In this document: piece by piece, positions 13,026-29,276 of the stretch
Numbering within the stretch: position 1 is the first letter of the stretch
How the letters are laid out: each line of letters starts with the position of its first letter
DNA from: Daucus carota subsp. sativus
Lineage: Eukaryota; Streptophyta; Magnoliopsida; Apiales; Apiaceae
NCBI RefSeq assembly: GCF_001625215.2
Contig: NC_030385.2
Coordinates: 29,289,598 to 29,353,597, forward strand
Reading direction: 5' to 3'
Length of the DNA: 64,000 bases
Program-made: the position numbers and the translations under genes
Notes under the pieces: model-generated
Database searches by the model: none
What the model saw: the letters and a program-made list of their open reading frames with translations, nothing else
Told to the model about the DNA's origin: nothing

Positions 13026-13417
13026 TAGAGCAAGTTGAATGCTAGATGCTATATATCTATTGTTATTGTTATAATATAGCACCAAAAAGTGTTTTTTGGT
13101 GCTAAAATAAAACTTGCACTCCAATGCTAAGTTCTATAAATAGTTTCGACTTTAATCAACTCATTAACTTTTACCTAACTTTTGTATAGAACCAACTCAT
13201 TAACTTTTACCTAACTCATTAATTCGTTAACTAAGTAGTTTCCAATTTCTAGTTATTGATGATGTGCCAACATGAATGGATCCATCCTTGGTTTCAAATA
13301 TAGAACTAAGGATGCATCTGTGCATGGATGCATCCAAATATAGCACCTCTTTGGAGTTGAGTTTTTTTACTTTTGATGCTATAATATAGCAATAGAACCA
13401 AGTATAGCATTGCATTA
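13024..13417. mobile_element. possible Tourist-like MITE
   Basis: The left side TTAGAGCAAGTTGAATGCTA and the right side, read inverted, TCTAATGCAATGCTATACTT share a loose inverted repeat, with ATAATATAGC-type motifs inside each. The boundary touches the TTA of the next element. Ends are degenerate, so this is tentative. Confidence 0.35.
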
Positions 13418-14338
13418 GACCATCTCCAACCCATAACACCATTTTGGTGTGAAAAATATACCAATTTGGTGTGAAAACTACACCAAATCAAAATTTCACT
13501 CCAACCCATCAACACCATATCCTACACCAAAAAGAATCTTTTACACATTAAATGGAATATTCTCTCTTTTTAAGTTATTTATATCATTATTGAATTTGTA
13601 CTTAAATTTTAACATGTTCAATAAACAAGGACCTAAAATAATTATAAATTCATTAATTAATTCAAGAGGACAACTTAATTATATGAATTCCCATGCTCTT
13701 CCCATATGTGCTCGATCAAGGCGTTGCGAAGTTCAAAATGAGCTTCCTTATCTTTAATTTGTCGATATCTACTAAGAAAATCTTGAAATTCGTCATCTCC
13801 ATTTCTTTCCATTTCGACAGCAGCAGAAGATGTTTCCACGTAATCATGTACATACAAATTCAAGTCTCGTTCATCCTCAACTTGTGCATGATAATACATA
13901 TGTGAGGGTATACATATGTGAGGTAATTTTAGTCATTGTGTATCTTATTATTAATCAAATCTATTTAAAAAACATATCTTCTATATAAGAATATAAATTT
14001 ATTGATATTTGGAAATAAATAAAAAACTTGAGTAAAATAGTAAAGACAGAAAATTTAAAACAATTATGATTAAAGAATAAATAATATAACATAAAACAAC
14101 TTTAATGGGACATAGATGGAATAATTTTGTTTTCATTAACATATGTGAGGGTATAGTAGGTATTTTGGAAAACTCCAAATTTGGTGTAAAAGTTGCACCA
14201 AATCAATACTTGACACCAAATTTGGTGTCAACCAATTCATTTGGTGTCAACTTTACACCAATTTGGTGTTGGGTTGGAGTGAATTTGACACCAAATTTGA
14301 CACCAAAATAGTGTTTTGGTGTTGGGTTGGAGTTGCTC
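13418..14338. mobile_element. PIF/Harbinger (Tourist-type) deletion derivative
   Basis: Inverted ends share CTCCAACCC (GACCATCTCCAACCC at the left, GAGCAACTCCAACCC read inverted at the right). They are flanked by the trinucleotide TTA on both sides (13415-13417 and 14339-14341), the Harbinger target duplication. Subterminal arrays of TTTGGTGT/ACACCAAA repeat many times. A minus-strand frame at 13675-13899 resembles a transposase C-terminus and suggests origin by internal deletion of an autonomous copy. Confidence 0.7.
13675..13899 (-). pseudogene. C-terminal remnant of a Harbinger-type plant transposase (likely)
   Basis: A 74-residue open frame on the minus strand inside the Harbinger derivative. 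It is acidic and ends with residues reading DKEAHFELRNALIEHIWEEH, close to the end of plant transposon proteins of the Harbinger group (Plant_tran/ALP1-like) as I remember them. The catalytic domain is absent. Its place between TTA-flanked inverted ends fits this reading. It is not expected to be functional. The assignment rests on pattern memory, not on a search. Confidence 0.5.
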
Positions 14339-14450
14339 TTATGTGGCATGCACTAATTGTTGTAAGGATTTGAGTTGCTATAGTTGTGATTTGGGTGTAA
14401 TATTCTTGAGCGACTGGTTAATTGGGGAGATAAAGTCATGTCAAATCTTA

Positions 14451-14500
14451 TCAATAATGGCATGACAATTTTCTTATCAATAATGGCATGACAATTTTCT
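14451..14500. repeat. 26-bp tandem duplication
   Basis: TTATCAATAATGGCATGACA followed by ATTTTC is present twice in a row. Confidence 0.85.
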
Positions 14501-14736
14501 GAAAAAACATATGCAATTTTCTATAAAAAGTCATTAAAAGTCATCAATTATATATTTCCATCAAAGTTATTGATATATTGAATAACCACTGACTTTTGAT
14601 AACTCTTTAAAAGTTGTAATTTAATACCTCAAACTTTGAAAGAATTTTTAAAAATCCTGATACAATACCTTCTTACTTTTAAAGAGTATTTAAAAATCTT
14701 AACTGAATACACCTAGATTTTAAAAGTCATTAAAAA

Positions 14737-14930
14737 TAGGGGCGAGCAGGAAAAACCGAAACCGCAAAAAAAACCTAAAAAAACCGAAAAACCACACCGA
14801 AAAAAACCAAACCGCAAATAAAACCGAAAATAACCGAGATAAAAAACCGAAATTAGTGGTGCGGTTTTATTTTCGGTTTTATGCTAAAACCGCACCGAAA
14901 TTAACCGAACCGAAATATATATAAATATAA

Positions 14931-14972
<42 letters not shown>

Positions 14973-15636
14973 GTAATAAAGCACCTTAGTCATTTTTAAA
15001 TTTCACATCTAATTTTATATGAAGGTTCTTCTACCATACTTGCATACTTGCCGAGTCACTTAAATAATCGGGCACCCAAATATTTGGAGAAGCGCTTGAT
15101 CGAAAACTAGGGCTATTGTGATTTGCCACAAAGCAGAAATATTTCTGTTGTTAATCTGCTAATCAAATTTTATTATGAAACCTATTCCACTTTTTTTATT
15201 TATGTACTTTTTGGAAACTTTTTATTTGAATTTCATGATTAGTTGATTTTGGGTAATTTTTTTGACTTGACATCATTAAATTTCTTGTCAAAATATGTAT
15301 GTTTTAGTTTTTATTGTGTATTAAAGTTTTTTAGATAAAAGTATGTAATGTTTCTTATATCCTCATATAGAAACAATAGTAAATAGTAACCGAACATATT
15401 GTACATATTCATGAAAATTTTATATTTTTTTTAAGAAATCATTATGCACAAGAGTAGCAAATAATAGTGGAAAAACCGGAAAAAAACCGCAACCGACTAA
15501 TGGTTAACCGCAACCGAAAAACCGTTTTAATTGGTGCGGTTACGGTTAATGATGATTAACCGAACCGAACCGCATTCATCGGTTTGGTAACGGTTAATGT
15601 CCGGAACCGCACCAAACCGCACCAAACACACCCCTA
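14737..15636. mobile_element. hAT-like element with perfect 8-bp target duplication
   Basis: The ends TAGGGGCGAGCAGG and CACACCCCTA are inverted at their tips (TAGGGG/CCCCTA). Perfect 8-bp duplications ATTAAAAA lie at 14729-14736 and 15637-15644. Subterminal regions are full of AACCGAAA/TTTCGGTT motifs. There is no transposase frame. The same family occurs at 57391-58217. It sits within the right arm of the larger TIR element. Confidence 0.85.
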
Positions 15637-16162
15637 ATTAAAAATCATAATACAATACCACCCCTAAGACTCTGGGCTTTGGGGGACGATGCGGCTACAA
15701 ATGCTAACTAGATATAACTAATCTGGTGAAAAAGGTAAGCAAAAAATGTACAATGATTATGAAGAAAAACATGACATCTCTGCAAGTCCTGCTCAAAATA
15801 TAAGAAATAGGAACATCTTAAAAGAGTCTTATTTTATAAGATTCTTATACACAGATAAAATTTCTTACAATTAAACTGGAAGATGAGGTTAATAACTAAC
15901 ATGATTCCAGTATTATGACGAAAGTAATACATAAACATGGTATATATCTTACAAGCTGGTAATCTTTTTATAAATTTACATAGAGGACAGAGGCAAGGAC
16001 CATTTCCCTACTTCGCTCCCTGTGACCAAAATGGCCATGACTTGAAATCATCACTCCCCCTCCTTGTGTATTTAAAATCCAGTACAGTACATTGAAAAAA
16101 CCATTCTTGTAAATTTAAACAAGATTAACCTTCACCATGGTTGAAACGCCTTATGGTCCCAG

Positions 16163-20777
<4,615 letters not shown>

Positions 20778-21957
20778 GGCTCTGTGTTTTGGGCCATTGG
20801 GGTTGTAAACAAAAAGGGATTGGTGGGAGATGATGATTCAAGCTCGGTGATGTTGACTCACTGAGTTGATGTCACGAGGTGATTTGCGCAAGGCGCCAAT
20901 GGTAAAATTTGTTTCCGTTAGATTTGGTAGCTATTTGCTGGTTGTTAAGTTAAACAGTCCGCTATGTTGTAATTTGAACTGCATGAGAATGAAAACAAAA
21001 ACAAGTAAAAACATATTTTCAAAAATATTTTTAGAATTATATTTATTGAAAGAAATATTTGTTTGGATAGAATTAGTTTGTTTTTAATCAAAGGTATTAA
21101 TCTAACAATAAAAAATCACGACATCTATACCAATGATCGATTCAAACAAATAGTAAATTGTAATCGTCTGTTCTCGTAAGGAGACAGTTAAATGATATTC
21201 TGAAGATAGTGTATATACAAATACAAGTACCCGTTTCATGCATTTTCGTTTAATAGTACCCTTTTCGTCATACTCCGATGGATCTATCGTTTGAACAACT
21301 AACAACTGACCAGAACTGTGATTCCATACTAACTTCCATTAGCAAATCAACACCCAAGCTTACAGTTAAGAAGCGAAAACAAACCTCTCACTTGCACACC
21401 GAAATAAAGCAAACTGAGATAAATAAAAATAGAAAACTTAGATATTATCGTCGAATCCACAAGATACGTGATTAACTCCTGAATCCGATAAACACCTTTT
21501 GAATCGAAGAAAAAAACTCTGATAATGTAGATCCAGAAAAACAAATTAAGCCTAATCCTTCCCCGAAGAAGAAGATTATTGAAGAAAACAAATATAAGAG
21601 TTTAAGACTTTCCACTGATGAAAACCGATGAAAGTCTCGATAGTGGAAACAGCTACTTCAAGAACAGACAAAATTTTAGAGTTGTAGTTGGAGTGTAAGT
21701 TAGATGGAATACTGTCTTTAAGAGTAATTAAACTAATTAATTAATGGATAACAAAAGTTATGTTATTTAAAATAATAGTTATATAATTAAAATATATTTG
21801 GAATCAGTGGATTTAAAAAAATCGCTTTATCTTTTTCAAAAAAAAAAAAATCAGAGTTGAAATGAGTGTTTGCAGATGTCTAAGTAATGTAGAATCAGAA
21901 ATATATTTTATCATTTAAAAATATATTTGTATGTTTAGAATTAATTGAAGTGATAAA
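20778..21957. promoter_or_regulatory. NUDX19 upstream region; otherwise nothing recognised
   Basis: The first few hundred bases upstream of the NUDX19 ATG are the presumed promoter and leader on the minus strand. No clear TATA box was found. The rest up to the inferred Helitron end is AT-rich with short frames (for example 21278-21475) lacking recognisable homology. Confidence 0.4.
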
Positions 21958-23240
21958 TCATTATATTTATATAGGATGACGTGGCATCATTTGAGAGTCC
22001 TTCTTTCAAATTCTCCTATTTTCTAGATTTTTACATTATTTTGATAATTTAAAACTTTTTTTTAAAGCTGGGAAATACAAAGGGTCAGTGAAAGGGTAAA
22101 TGACCAGTTATTATATTTGTGTGTTTTTAGTATCCCTTCTCTACGCTAGCCACAATCACTATGGCTGTTCCCTTGAATCCACAAATGAAAATTGATCAGG
22201 CAAACTACACATGACGATCTTGCATCAATTGAAGGTGCCCTGGGCCCTGGCATTGCTCAAAAGACGTCTGAAAAACCGACGTTTATCGATAAAATTATAC
22301 TGTTCATTACAAATATTAAATTACCACTTGTCGGCTTTCATGAGAGTGCTGCAAGGTAATAAGCTACTGATAAATTTAATTGTGTGTTTTATGACTTTAA
22401 CTCAGTAATTATTATAATCGTAAGATTATTAGAATGAGAAAGCGAGGTAGGCACAACCTGGACTCGGCCATTTTGGATGTTTCGCAACGCGAGGACGCCT
22501 AGATCTCTAATCGCACCTTCGCTCATCGTCTCGCTGCTTCCGAGGTATCTCCATAAATCAATAGTCGATGAATTAATAATCTCAGATAAATTGATGGGAT
22601 AATGTATATTAGAGTTAGATTGTTGGTTTGGACAAATCAATTAAAGTGTACTTGTAATGTACCCTGAATGTGAGTTGTGATTAATAATTTTGGATTTATG
22701 TTTCAGTGATGAATGTTCGGCTTGATTATGATCTACACCTCTAAGATTATGTATACGCGTGTTTTGTGTTTTTACTTATTAGTTTGCGTTTAAATTAACC
22801 ACAATTTGATTAACATGTTAGATTATATTACTTAGCAGCCCCGTTTTTCTGCATCTCATTTTTTAAATTTTTTGTAGGCCATTATTGTTGTGTTTTTACA
22901 ACTTTTTGATGCATGTCCTTTTTTTGTGTTTCCATTCAGCATTTGAAGTTCTTACTTGCTTTGACAGATACTGAAATTCTGATAGCTTCTGTGATGTTAA
23001 ATAAGAATACAGGAGGGAGGACTAAGCTTGTTACCTCCGGATTTACAAAATGAAACCGACAGATCACAGTACCGGGTAGGATCCACCCATTATTTTTAAT
23101 TGCATGGTGTCGATGATCAAAATGTTAAAGGTTCATTTGTTATTAACATCCCTTATCTCCAGTTGCAGGTGAAAGATGATCTCTCACTTATTGAGCTGTG
23201 TATTAAACAGTACAGAGTTCATCCCGAGCATAAATTTTTG

Positions 23241-23466
23241 TCGTTAACCATAATTAGATATGCTTCGGGGCTCTACAGTTTAAACAAATCGGATATTTTG
23301 TGGGTTGATAGACAGATGCATGTTCTGACAGCCTTCAAGCTCTATACAGACTCAGGGATTACCCATAAATGATCCTCAGCCACCACTCATTCGCTGGGAA
23401 ATTCAAGCAAGATAACGGAGTTCTTGACAGGATAGATCGGGACTTACTGAGCAGAGAAAACGGAGG
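23241..23466 (+). pseudogene. fragment of a Core-2/I-branching (GlcAT14-type) glycosyltransferase
   Basis: Two pieces match the family pattern. The first reads GLYSLNKSDILWV followed by LTAFKLY, like the acceptor-side region of plant GlcAT14 proteins. The second reads LRDYP, stop (23366), MILSHHSFAGKFKQD and VLDRIDRDLLSR, like the region about 80 residues further on. So the intervening part is deleted, the frame changes at about 23346 and a stop interrupts it. Intact relatives are Golgi glucuronosyltransferases acting on arabinogalactan. This copy cannot be functional. It was recognised from memory of the family. Confidence 0.6.
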
Positions 23467-24149
23467 TATTTGTGCATGTCCGTCCATGTAATATTATAAT
23501 GGTTTTTATAGTTTCTTTTCCCATCATCTAACTATATCTCTTTATCTTCATTTCACACAAACTAGCGAGCTAGACAAATTTATCTCAAAACATGGGATCC
23601 AGAACGTAATACTCATCCAAATGGGAGGTAGTTGATAAGAACAGTCTAATCATCGCTTTCTTTCCTGCTCCCGTAATATTCATAAAATTTGAGATCTTAT
23701 CTGGCACATCTATGTGGATAAAAAATATGCTGGACAGAGGAGTTTCAGTATGCATGCAATGGCAAAATCAGTAAGTTTTTTGCACCGGAAACAAAAAACT
23801 TTACACAGCTTTGCTGCCATTGAGTTGGTCTTATTTAACTAAAACAAGCGTATTAGTCAATGCATTTGTCATAGTTATTAAAGTTTAGTAGGAAATCTCT
23901 GGTCAAAGCTATCCCGATGACCAAGTCACTAAGCCTATTACTCATTCTACAGGGTAAAAAAGGTAGCTTGAATGAGAAGAATGGAGAGGTCTGGCCTGGG
24001 TTTAAGGGAGGACTTCTTTGAGAGGTCAGAGACGATACCACGAAAGAGAAAGTCCCAGTGGAAGGAGTGACAGGAATTACAGAGATTATATCAATGACAT
24101 AATAATAGAAATCATATTGATGGCAAAGATTATACGAATTATATTGAGG

Positions 24150-24480
24150 ACAGAAGTCCAGATAGCATATATGAGAGATATGGAACTCTTAGGAGACGTT
24201 CACCTGCTCACTTTGAGATAGTCGATAACAGGAAATAAAATGATAGATATGGAAGAGCTTTAGGACTTCTAGATCAGACACCAGTATGTCCCATAACCTC
24301 AAAGGATAAGGGAGAAGGCAGACAATATGACACCGGAAACACAAAGCATAACAGAGAAGGCAAACCTTCCAGTGTTACGCCCTCTTAAAGATATTATGGG
24401 TGAGAGCCTTCCAACTCTAATAGTCAGTGATCCCTCTAAGGCTAAGGATTCTAATGTCGCTGCTAATGATCAGGTGAGGA
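24150..24480 (+). pseudogene. possible ARF-GAP (AGD14-like) or similar RS-rich fragment
   Basis: Broken frames read RSPDSIYERYGTLRRRSP and EIVDNR, then (24360-24473) LPVLRPLKDIMGESLPTL and SDPSKAKDSN before a GTGAGG donor-like site. Arg/Ser-rich tracts followed by a VRP-x-x-DI-x-GE-type segment recall the tail of AGD14-type ARF GTPase-activating proteins. Frameshifts and stops separate the pieces. The assignment is tentative; that it is a captured coding fragment is more secure than which gene it came from. Confidence 0.35.
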
Positions 24481-24955
24481 CCATCAATGCCAATGATACT
24501 TTATTTTCATTATAAGAAAAACAGATATAGTATTGTTCTTGAGAAAGGGAGAAGTTTGGCCAGGAACAGGTGCCAGGAGGCTCAGAAGTTTGCTGAGGAA
24601 AACGTTGTATGCTGATGATTTCGAAATGAAGCAATGTAAATTATCATTTTGCTCTTCTTTGTGGTTACATTTTGTACCTATCAAATTCGTTGGTGTTTGT
24701 AAAACCTTTTTGTAAATATAAATTGACATTATTACAAATGAGAAACCGGATTGAAATTGATGTGCGCATATTCAATAATTCTAGAAATATCAAAGGTTTG
24801 TCATACTAATTTCATGGATATATTATTTGAGTGCCCTTATGGTTAGTTTTCATTATTTGAAATTTATAACATTAAATAGAGTATATCTTAAATATATATA
24901 ACAGAAATTTTTCAATCGCGCGGAGCGCGTTTTCCTCCCTAGTTATATTATAATT

Positions 24956-25510
24956 AGGGTTAATTATCAAGTTGGTCACTGAAGTGGGGTTAATATATCA
25001 AGTTGGTCACTGAACTCAAAACGGTATCAAGATGATCACTGAAGTGGCCATATATATCAAACATGTACCTTGAAATATAAGTTCAAGCAGTAAAAATTTT
25101 ATTTATAAAGTTTTACACATTATTTTTGAATGTTACCACAACCAACTAAAAGGTTATGACTTCTAGTATTTAAAATAATATATTTATATTTTATCAAGTT
25201 TATTTATTAATTATATTTTATTATATAGTTATTTTCTTTGTTTAAATTAAAAATAAATATTAAATAAACTTGATAAAATCTAAATATATTATCATAAATA
25301 TTAGAAGTCATAACCTTTTATTTGGTTTTGGTAACATTCAAAATAATGTGTAAAACTTTATAAATAATATTTCTACTGTTTGAACTTATATTTCAAGGTA
25401 CCTATTTGATATTTATGACCACTTGAAGTGACCATCTTGATATCATTTTGAGTTCAGTGACCAATTTTATCCATTAAGCCCACTTCAGTAACCAACTAGA
25501 TAATTAACCT
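24956..25510. mobile_element. MULE-like MITE A with 9-bp target duplication
   Basis: Long inverted ends (more than 100 bp) start AGGGTTAATTATCAAGTTGG at the left and mirror as AGGTTAATTATCTAGTTGG at the right. A perfect 9-bp duplication ATTATAATT lies at 24947-24955 and 25511-25519. The total is 555 bp with no coding content. It inserted five bases beyond the Helitron 3 terminus. The terminal wording (TATATCAA, GGTCAC) resembles MITE B at 29277-29834. Confidence 0.85.
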
Positions 25511-25519
25511 ATTATAATT

Positions 25520-27368
25520 ATGGTCTCAGCAGTGAGTGTTTAGAGCATTCGAACACAGTTCAACTAATCTACATTTATATATTAAAAGAGGATCAGAGGC
25601 AAAAAGAACAAATAAAATATTTGTGAAATGATTTACGTACCCTCGGTTTACAAACAATTTCTGTAATGCCGTCAACTGTTCATTTTCTTCAAGTTTCAGA
25701 GAAGATAGCGGAGGTCTGTATTTTATTATTTTTTGTTTTTTATCAGTTACAGAGTTTTGGCTTTCCATTTGCCATGACTTTTTGATTTTTATGTTGATAG
25801 ATTATTTGTGTCTCTGCCAAAATTTTACGTTGTTTCGCTCTTGTGTATGCATATGTATGTGTATTCACATAGTCAGAGGTCGACTCTCACATCACTTTTA
25901 TTGTTACAATCATTGCCTTTTTTCTCTGCAGAGGTGATTCTCAAGTTCTCTCTTTTTTTATTGCTTATATGTATCTATATGTTGTATATATGGCTTTATA
26001 TGGGTTAAAATTTCTGGTTTTGATTAGTTTTTTGAGTTCGGTGTTTATTAATTTGTTGATTGTTTGATGGGTGTTTTTGACTTTTGAGTTTCTTGGTGTC
26101 TCTGGATTGTGGGTCTTTTTTGTGTTCTTGAAACTACTGGATGCTTCTGTGTGGCGTGGTTGCTGAATGTTGGTTTTTACAATGTTTAGACTGGCTCTTT
26201 TCACAGAAATATATTCGAGATTCTGAATCAACGGATATTGTTAAATTAGGTGATATATGAATAGTAGTACTGCAGCAGAAACTGATGTTTAATGCTTTGA
26301 ACTCTTATAACCTGATATCATAGCAAGAAAGTTGTACAGTAAATTTACTCTCATCTGTAACCAGTTAACTTTAGCTGCATATATACTTATCGAGAATCAA
26401 CCATACGACACTTTTGGAATGCTGTGTTATATCAAATTAAAACTCATGCAGGTGTAAGAGCCCAGGTTGCAACAATTGAGCAAGCAAGTGTTGAAGGTAC
26501 AAAGACTGTGGAAGCTCACTGATGAAATTGATTGTTGTGCTGAATCTGATACGTTTGAGGTAATTAAGAGACTTTTTCTTTGTTGTAATTGTTTTTAGTA
26601 GTATTGTGTTCTGATTATTTGTTTGGTATGTGAGGTTTTGGGGTTTTATCTTATTGTGATTAATATCCTGCACAAAGGACAATGTTTTGTGCTCAATTAG
26701 TTACTCCCTTTGTCCAAAATAAGTGTTTCTTTGGCTCTATATATCATCTCTCTGTCACTCTCTCACTACCCCTTTTCTTTTTAATTCGATCTCATTTTAT
26801 TTACTTCTTTATTTGCATTTCAGGTTTCTAGGTGATAAGTCTCCGTTCTCGCAGCAGAATTTACAAGGAGATGGAATGGATCGTGATGGAGAAACCTCCC
26901 GTATTCGGTCTCTCTCTCTCTCTCCCCATTTTACTTGTCTGATTTTGATGACTGTGTAAGTGTCGACGAATATTTGTCAATTTAATTTGTGATTGGGAAC
27001 ACGAAATTCAAATTCCAAATGAATTTCAAGTTCCCAAACAAGCAATTAAAAATTGTATAGATTTTGATTAGAGTGGAAGTCATTGTGTATGCAATTATTC
27101 AAATCAGAGCGTCGACCAGCCTTTTCTCTCATCACTTTTATCGAGATAATCATTGTCTTTCTTGTAATGTTTTTGATTCATCGGTCATTTTGCAGAGGTG
27201 ATTCCCGAGCTATCTCCGTTTTTATTGCTAATGCATGTGTCAAGTTTTCTCGGTATTTTGGTTATTCTTATCCTTTGTACTGTATCAGTGAATCACGAAA
27301 ATGCCTATAGACGGTCTCCAGATTGTATTCCCAGTGCTTAACTTTATTTTCTTGTTGATGTTATGTAG
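25520..27368. other. gene-fragment-like stretch with exon-type borders, unidentified
   Basis: Several short segments are bounded by AG and GT in plus orientation (for example about 26455-26560, 26830-26910 and 27196-27251). They look like decayed exons upstream of the kinase fragment. None gives a protein I can name. A lone Stowaway-like end TTACTCCCTTTGTCC lies near 26700. Confidence 0.3.
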
Positions 27369-28594
27369 ACCCATGCATGAGATCACCTTTTTAACAGACG
27401 ACAGGCCTAAGGTGCTCAGTCAGGTAGTTTATTTGGTCTAGATGCATAGAGTTTACTCCTCTCTTACGAGTAAACCATATAGATACAAGATCCAATTCTT
27501 TCTAATATTGTGTGAAATCCGCTTTTTTCAATTTTTAACAGCAATTTCTTAATTACCTACATATCCACATCCCATTTTCGTGTTCTATTCCAGGAAATGC
27601 CATGTCATTTTTCTGATTTGCATGGTGTGTTCTGAAACTGAATTGCAAGCTAGCGTTGATATATGCCATTATCTACTTCCACATTATTGGTTCCAAATTT
27701 TACGGTCCTTATCTACAAGATCATGTACTTTGATCTAGAGTTCAACATGTTTATGACAAATTAATTTCAATAAATAAGTCATGTATCAATCTGTAAGTAC
27801 AAATGTAGTTGCATTTTCTGATGTTACTGGTATAGAGATTCCAGCAACATATACCATAGCTAAAGAAGTCATTTTACAGGAATTTTGGACTAGGTTGATT
27901 ATGTTCTATCAGAGTAAAATAAAGTAATGTTTATTGTTCTCTAAATGCTAAACAGTGGCACATGACTTCTGGACTAATAGATGAATGTTTTTATCCTTAA
28001 CTTTTTTGCACGAAGTGGACGCGTGCAGCTTGCATATATTTACTTGGTGTTTATACTGAAGTTGGAGTTTCATCCACTTGATAGTTTTTTTCCTGTGCTA
28101 AAACTGTAGTTGACTTTGCTCCTTGCTGAGGTTGAGCTGAACATCTTGAAGCACATGCTTTTTCCACAGTAGATGGCTACTCCTTGGATGTTTTTGTCGT
28201 TGAAGGTTGGCCATTAGAAGTACCTATGCTTGTCCTTTTTGTTTTCACTGTACTATTTGTAATGGCTTATTGCGTAAGGACTCCCACTATTTACATTCCA
28301 TAGTATTTTTAAGATTTTGTACTTTTTAGTGCCTGCTTCATAAGTATTGTCTCTTTAAAATAAATCACCAATTTGACCACTTCAGCCATTAGTTCAATGA
28401 CTAATTCATAGTTGTAAAAGTTTCTGAGTTGATATTAGAATCAGTACAAATGCCAATAATCATTCTGGTGAAGTTTGATCACGTTTCTTGCTATTTGCTC
28501 TCCAACTGGAAAAGATATTAAGTATCTTCTTTCAAAAATTTAGGAAACAGAGCAGCTGCGAACAGCATTACTAAACCAAGTTCATAAGGCTGAG
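27369..28594 (+). pseudogene. ACT-domain fragment of a STY46-type Ser/Thr/Tyr kinase
   Basis: Three successive exons with intron borders are recognisable. 27369-27423 encodes PMHEITFLTDDRPKVLSQ. 28110-28219 encodes [12 protein letters not shown], then after a one-base loss [20 protein letters not shown] and WPLE. 28544-28594 encodes ETEQLRTALLNQVHKAE. Order and phase match the ACT domain of plant STY8/17/46 kinases, which phosphorylate chloroplast transit peptides. No kinase domain follows within the block, and the 110-nt middle exon is one base short of an intact reading frame. So this is a captured or truncated pseudogene copy with introns, not a retrocopy. Confidence 0.75.
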
Positions 28595-29276
28595 GTGAAA
28601 CTCTGTTCCCTAAGCTTTTTAATGTGTGAGAATTAATTGATTGAATCTTCCGTTGCCTGTGAAGTTTGCGCAATATTTTCTCACCAGAAGTGATTTCTTA
28701 ATTTCTTATTATATATTTGTAAAAACAGTATCTATGTATATTTCCTGGGCCCGGTGCGAGTGTTTATAAACTGTAACTAAAATTTGTGACTCTTGTGCAG
28801 GTAACTCAACTGTATATCTGCCATTTTTATTTTAGTTCGAGGACACATGGCTAGATATATCATTGTTGTTACATCTTTTTTTTCTTTTTAGGTGCAATGG
28901 GATCCTGGATTTGGTCATTAGGCTTATTTGAACACCAACAATCTCCTATACGGCTTTCATTAGTTTCTTATTTTTTTTGATTAATTTGGATAACTTTAGC
29001 ACTTGGAATATCACATTTTACATGAGCAAAACCAAAAAGTAAACTATAAATTCCTTACTTTTTCTCAATACCTGTACGACATGTGGAAACGTAGGAATAG
29101 GGATTCTTCTGTACCCAGCGACCGCGCATCAGTTTCTCAGATTCTTGAGAATCCTCGGTTAGTTGATTCAGATTGTGAGCAAGGCATATACACCTATAGT
29201 CAGCCTCCGGAGGTTAAATCTTTTGACTGTGTTTTTCAGCGATCTCTCCTTATGCTTCAGCATTATAGTTAAAACG
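28595..29276. other. unidentified fragment region
   Basis: A plus-strand open frame (29003-29272) contains RNRDSSVPSDRASVSQIL and QGIYTYSQPPEV, which looks like real coding sequence rather than random translation. I cannot name it. It may be another captured exon. A GTGCAGGTAACTC splice-like site lies near 28797. Confidence 0.3.

Larger units (their letters stand above)
12241..15665. mobile_element. large TIR element hosting nested insertions
   Basis: The ends AGGGGTGGTATTGTAT (12241) and its exact complement (to 15665) point inward. Both flanks have subterminal regions rich in ACTTTTAATGACT-like and TTTTTAAAATC-like repeats. No target duplication was clear: the outer flanks look inverted rather than direct. 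Inside lie a Harbinger/Tourist derivative (13418-14338) and a hAT-like element (14737-15636). Superfamily is uncertain. Confidence 0.55.
21958..24942 (+). mobile_element. putative gene-capturing Helitron 3
   Basis: The 3' end is clear: a GC hairpin CGCGCGGAGCGCG (24917-24929), nine bases, then CTAG (24939-24942) followed by T. The 5' end is inferred at TCATTATATTTATATAGG (21958), preceded by A and followed by ATGACGTGGCATCA-like sequence that often lies near Helitron starts. Inside are fragments of at least two host genes in plus orientation (23241-23466 and about 24150-24480) with exon-border remnants. No Rep/helicase is seen. The right end is well supported; the left end is a guess. Confidence 0.55.
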
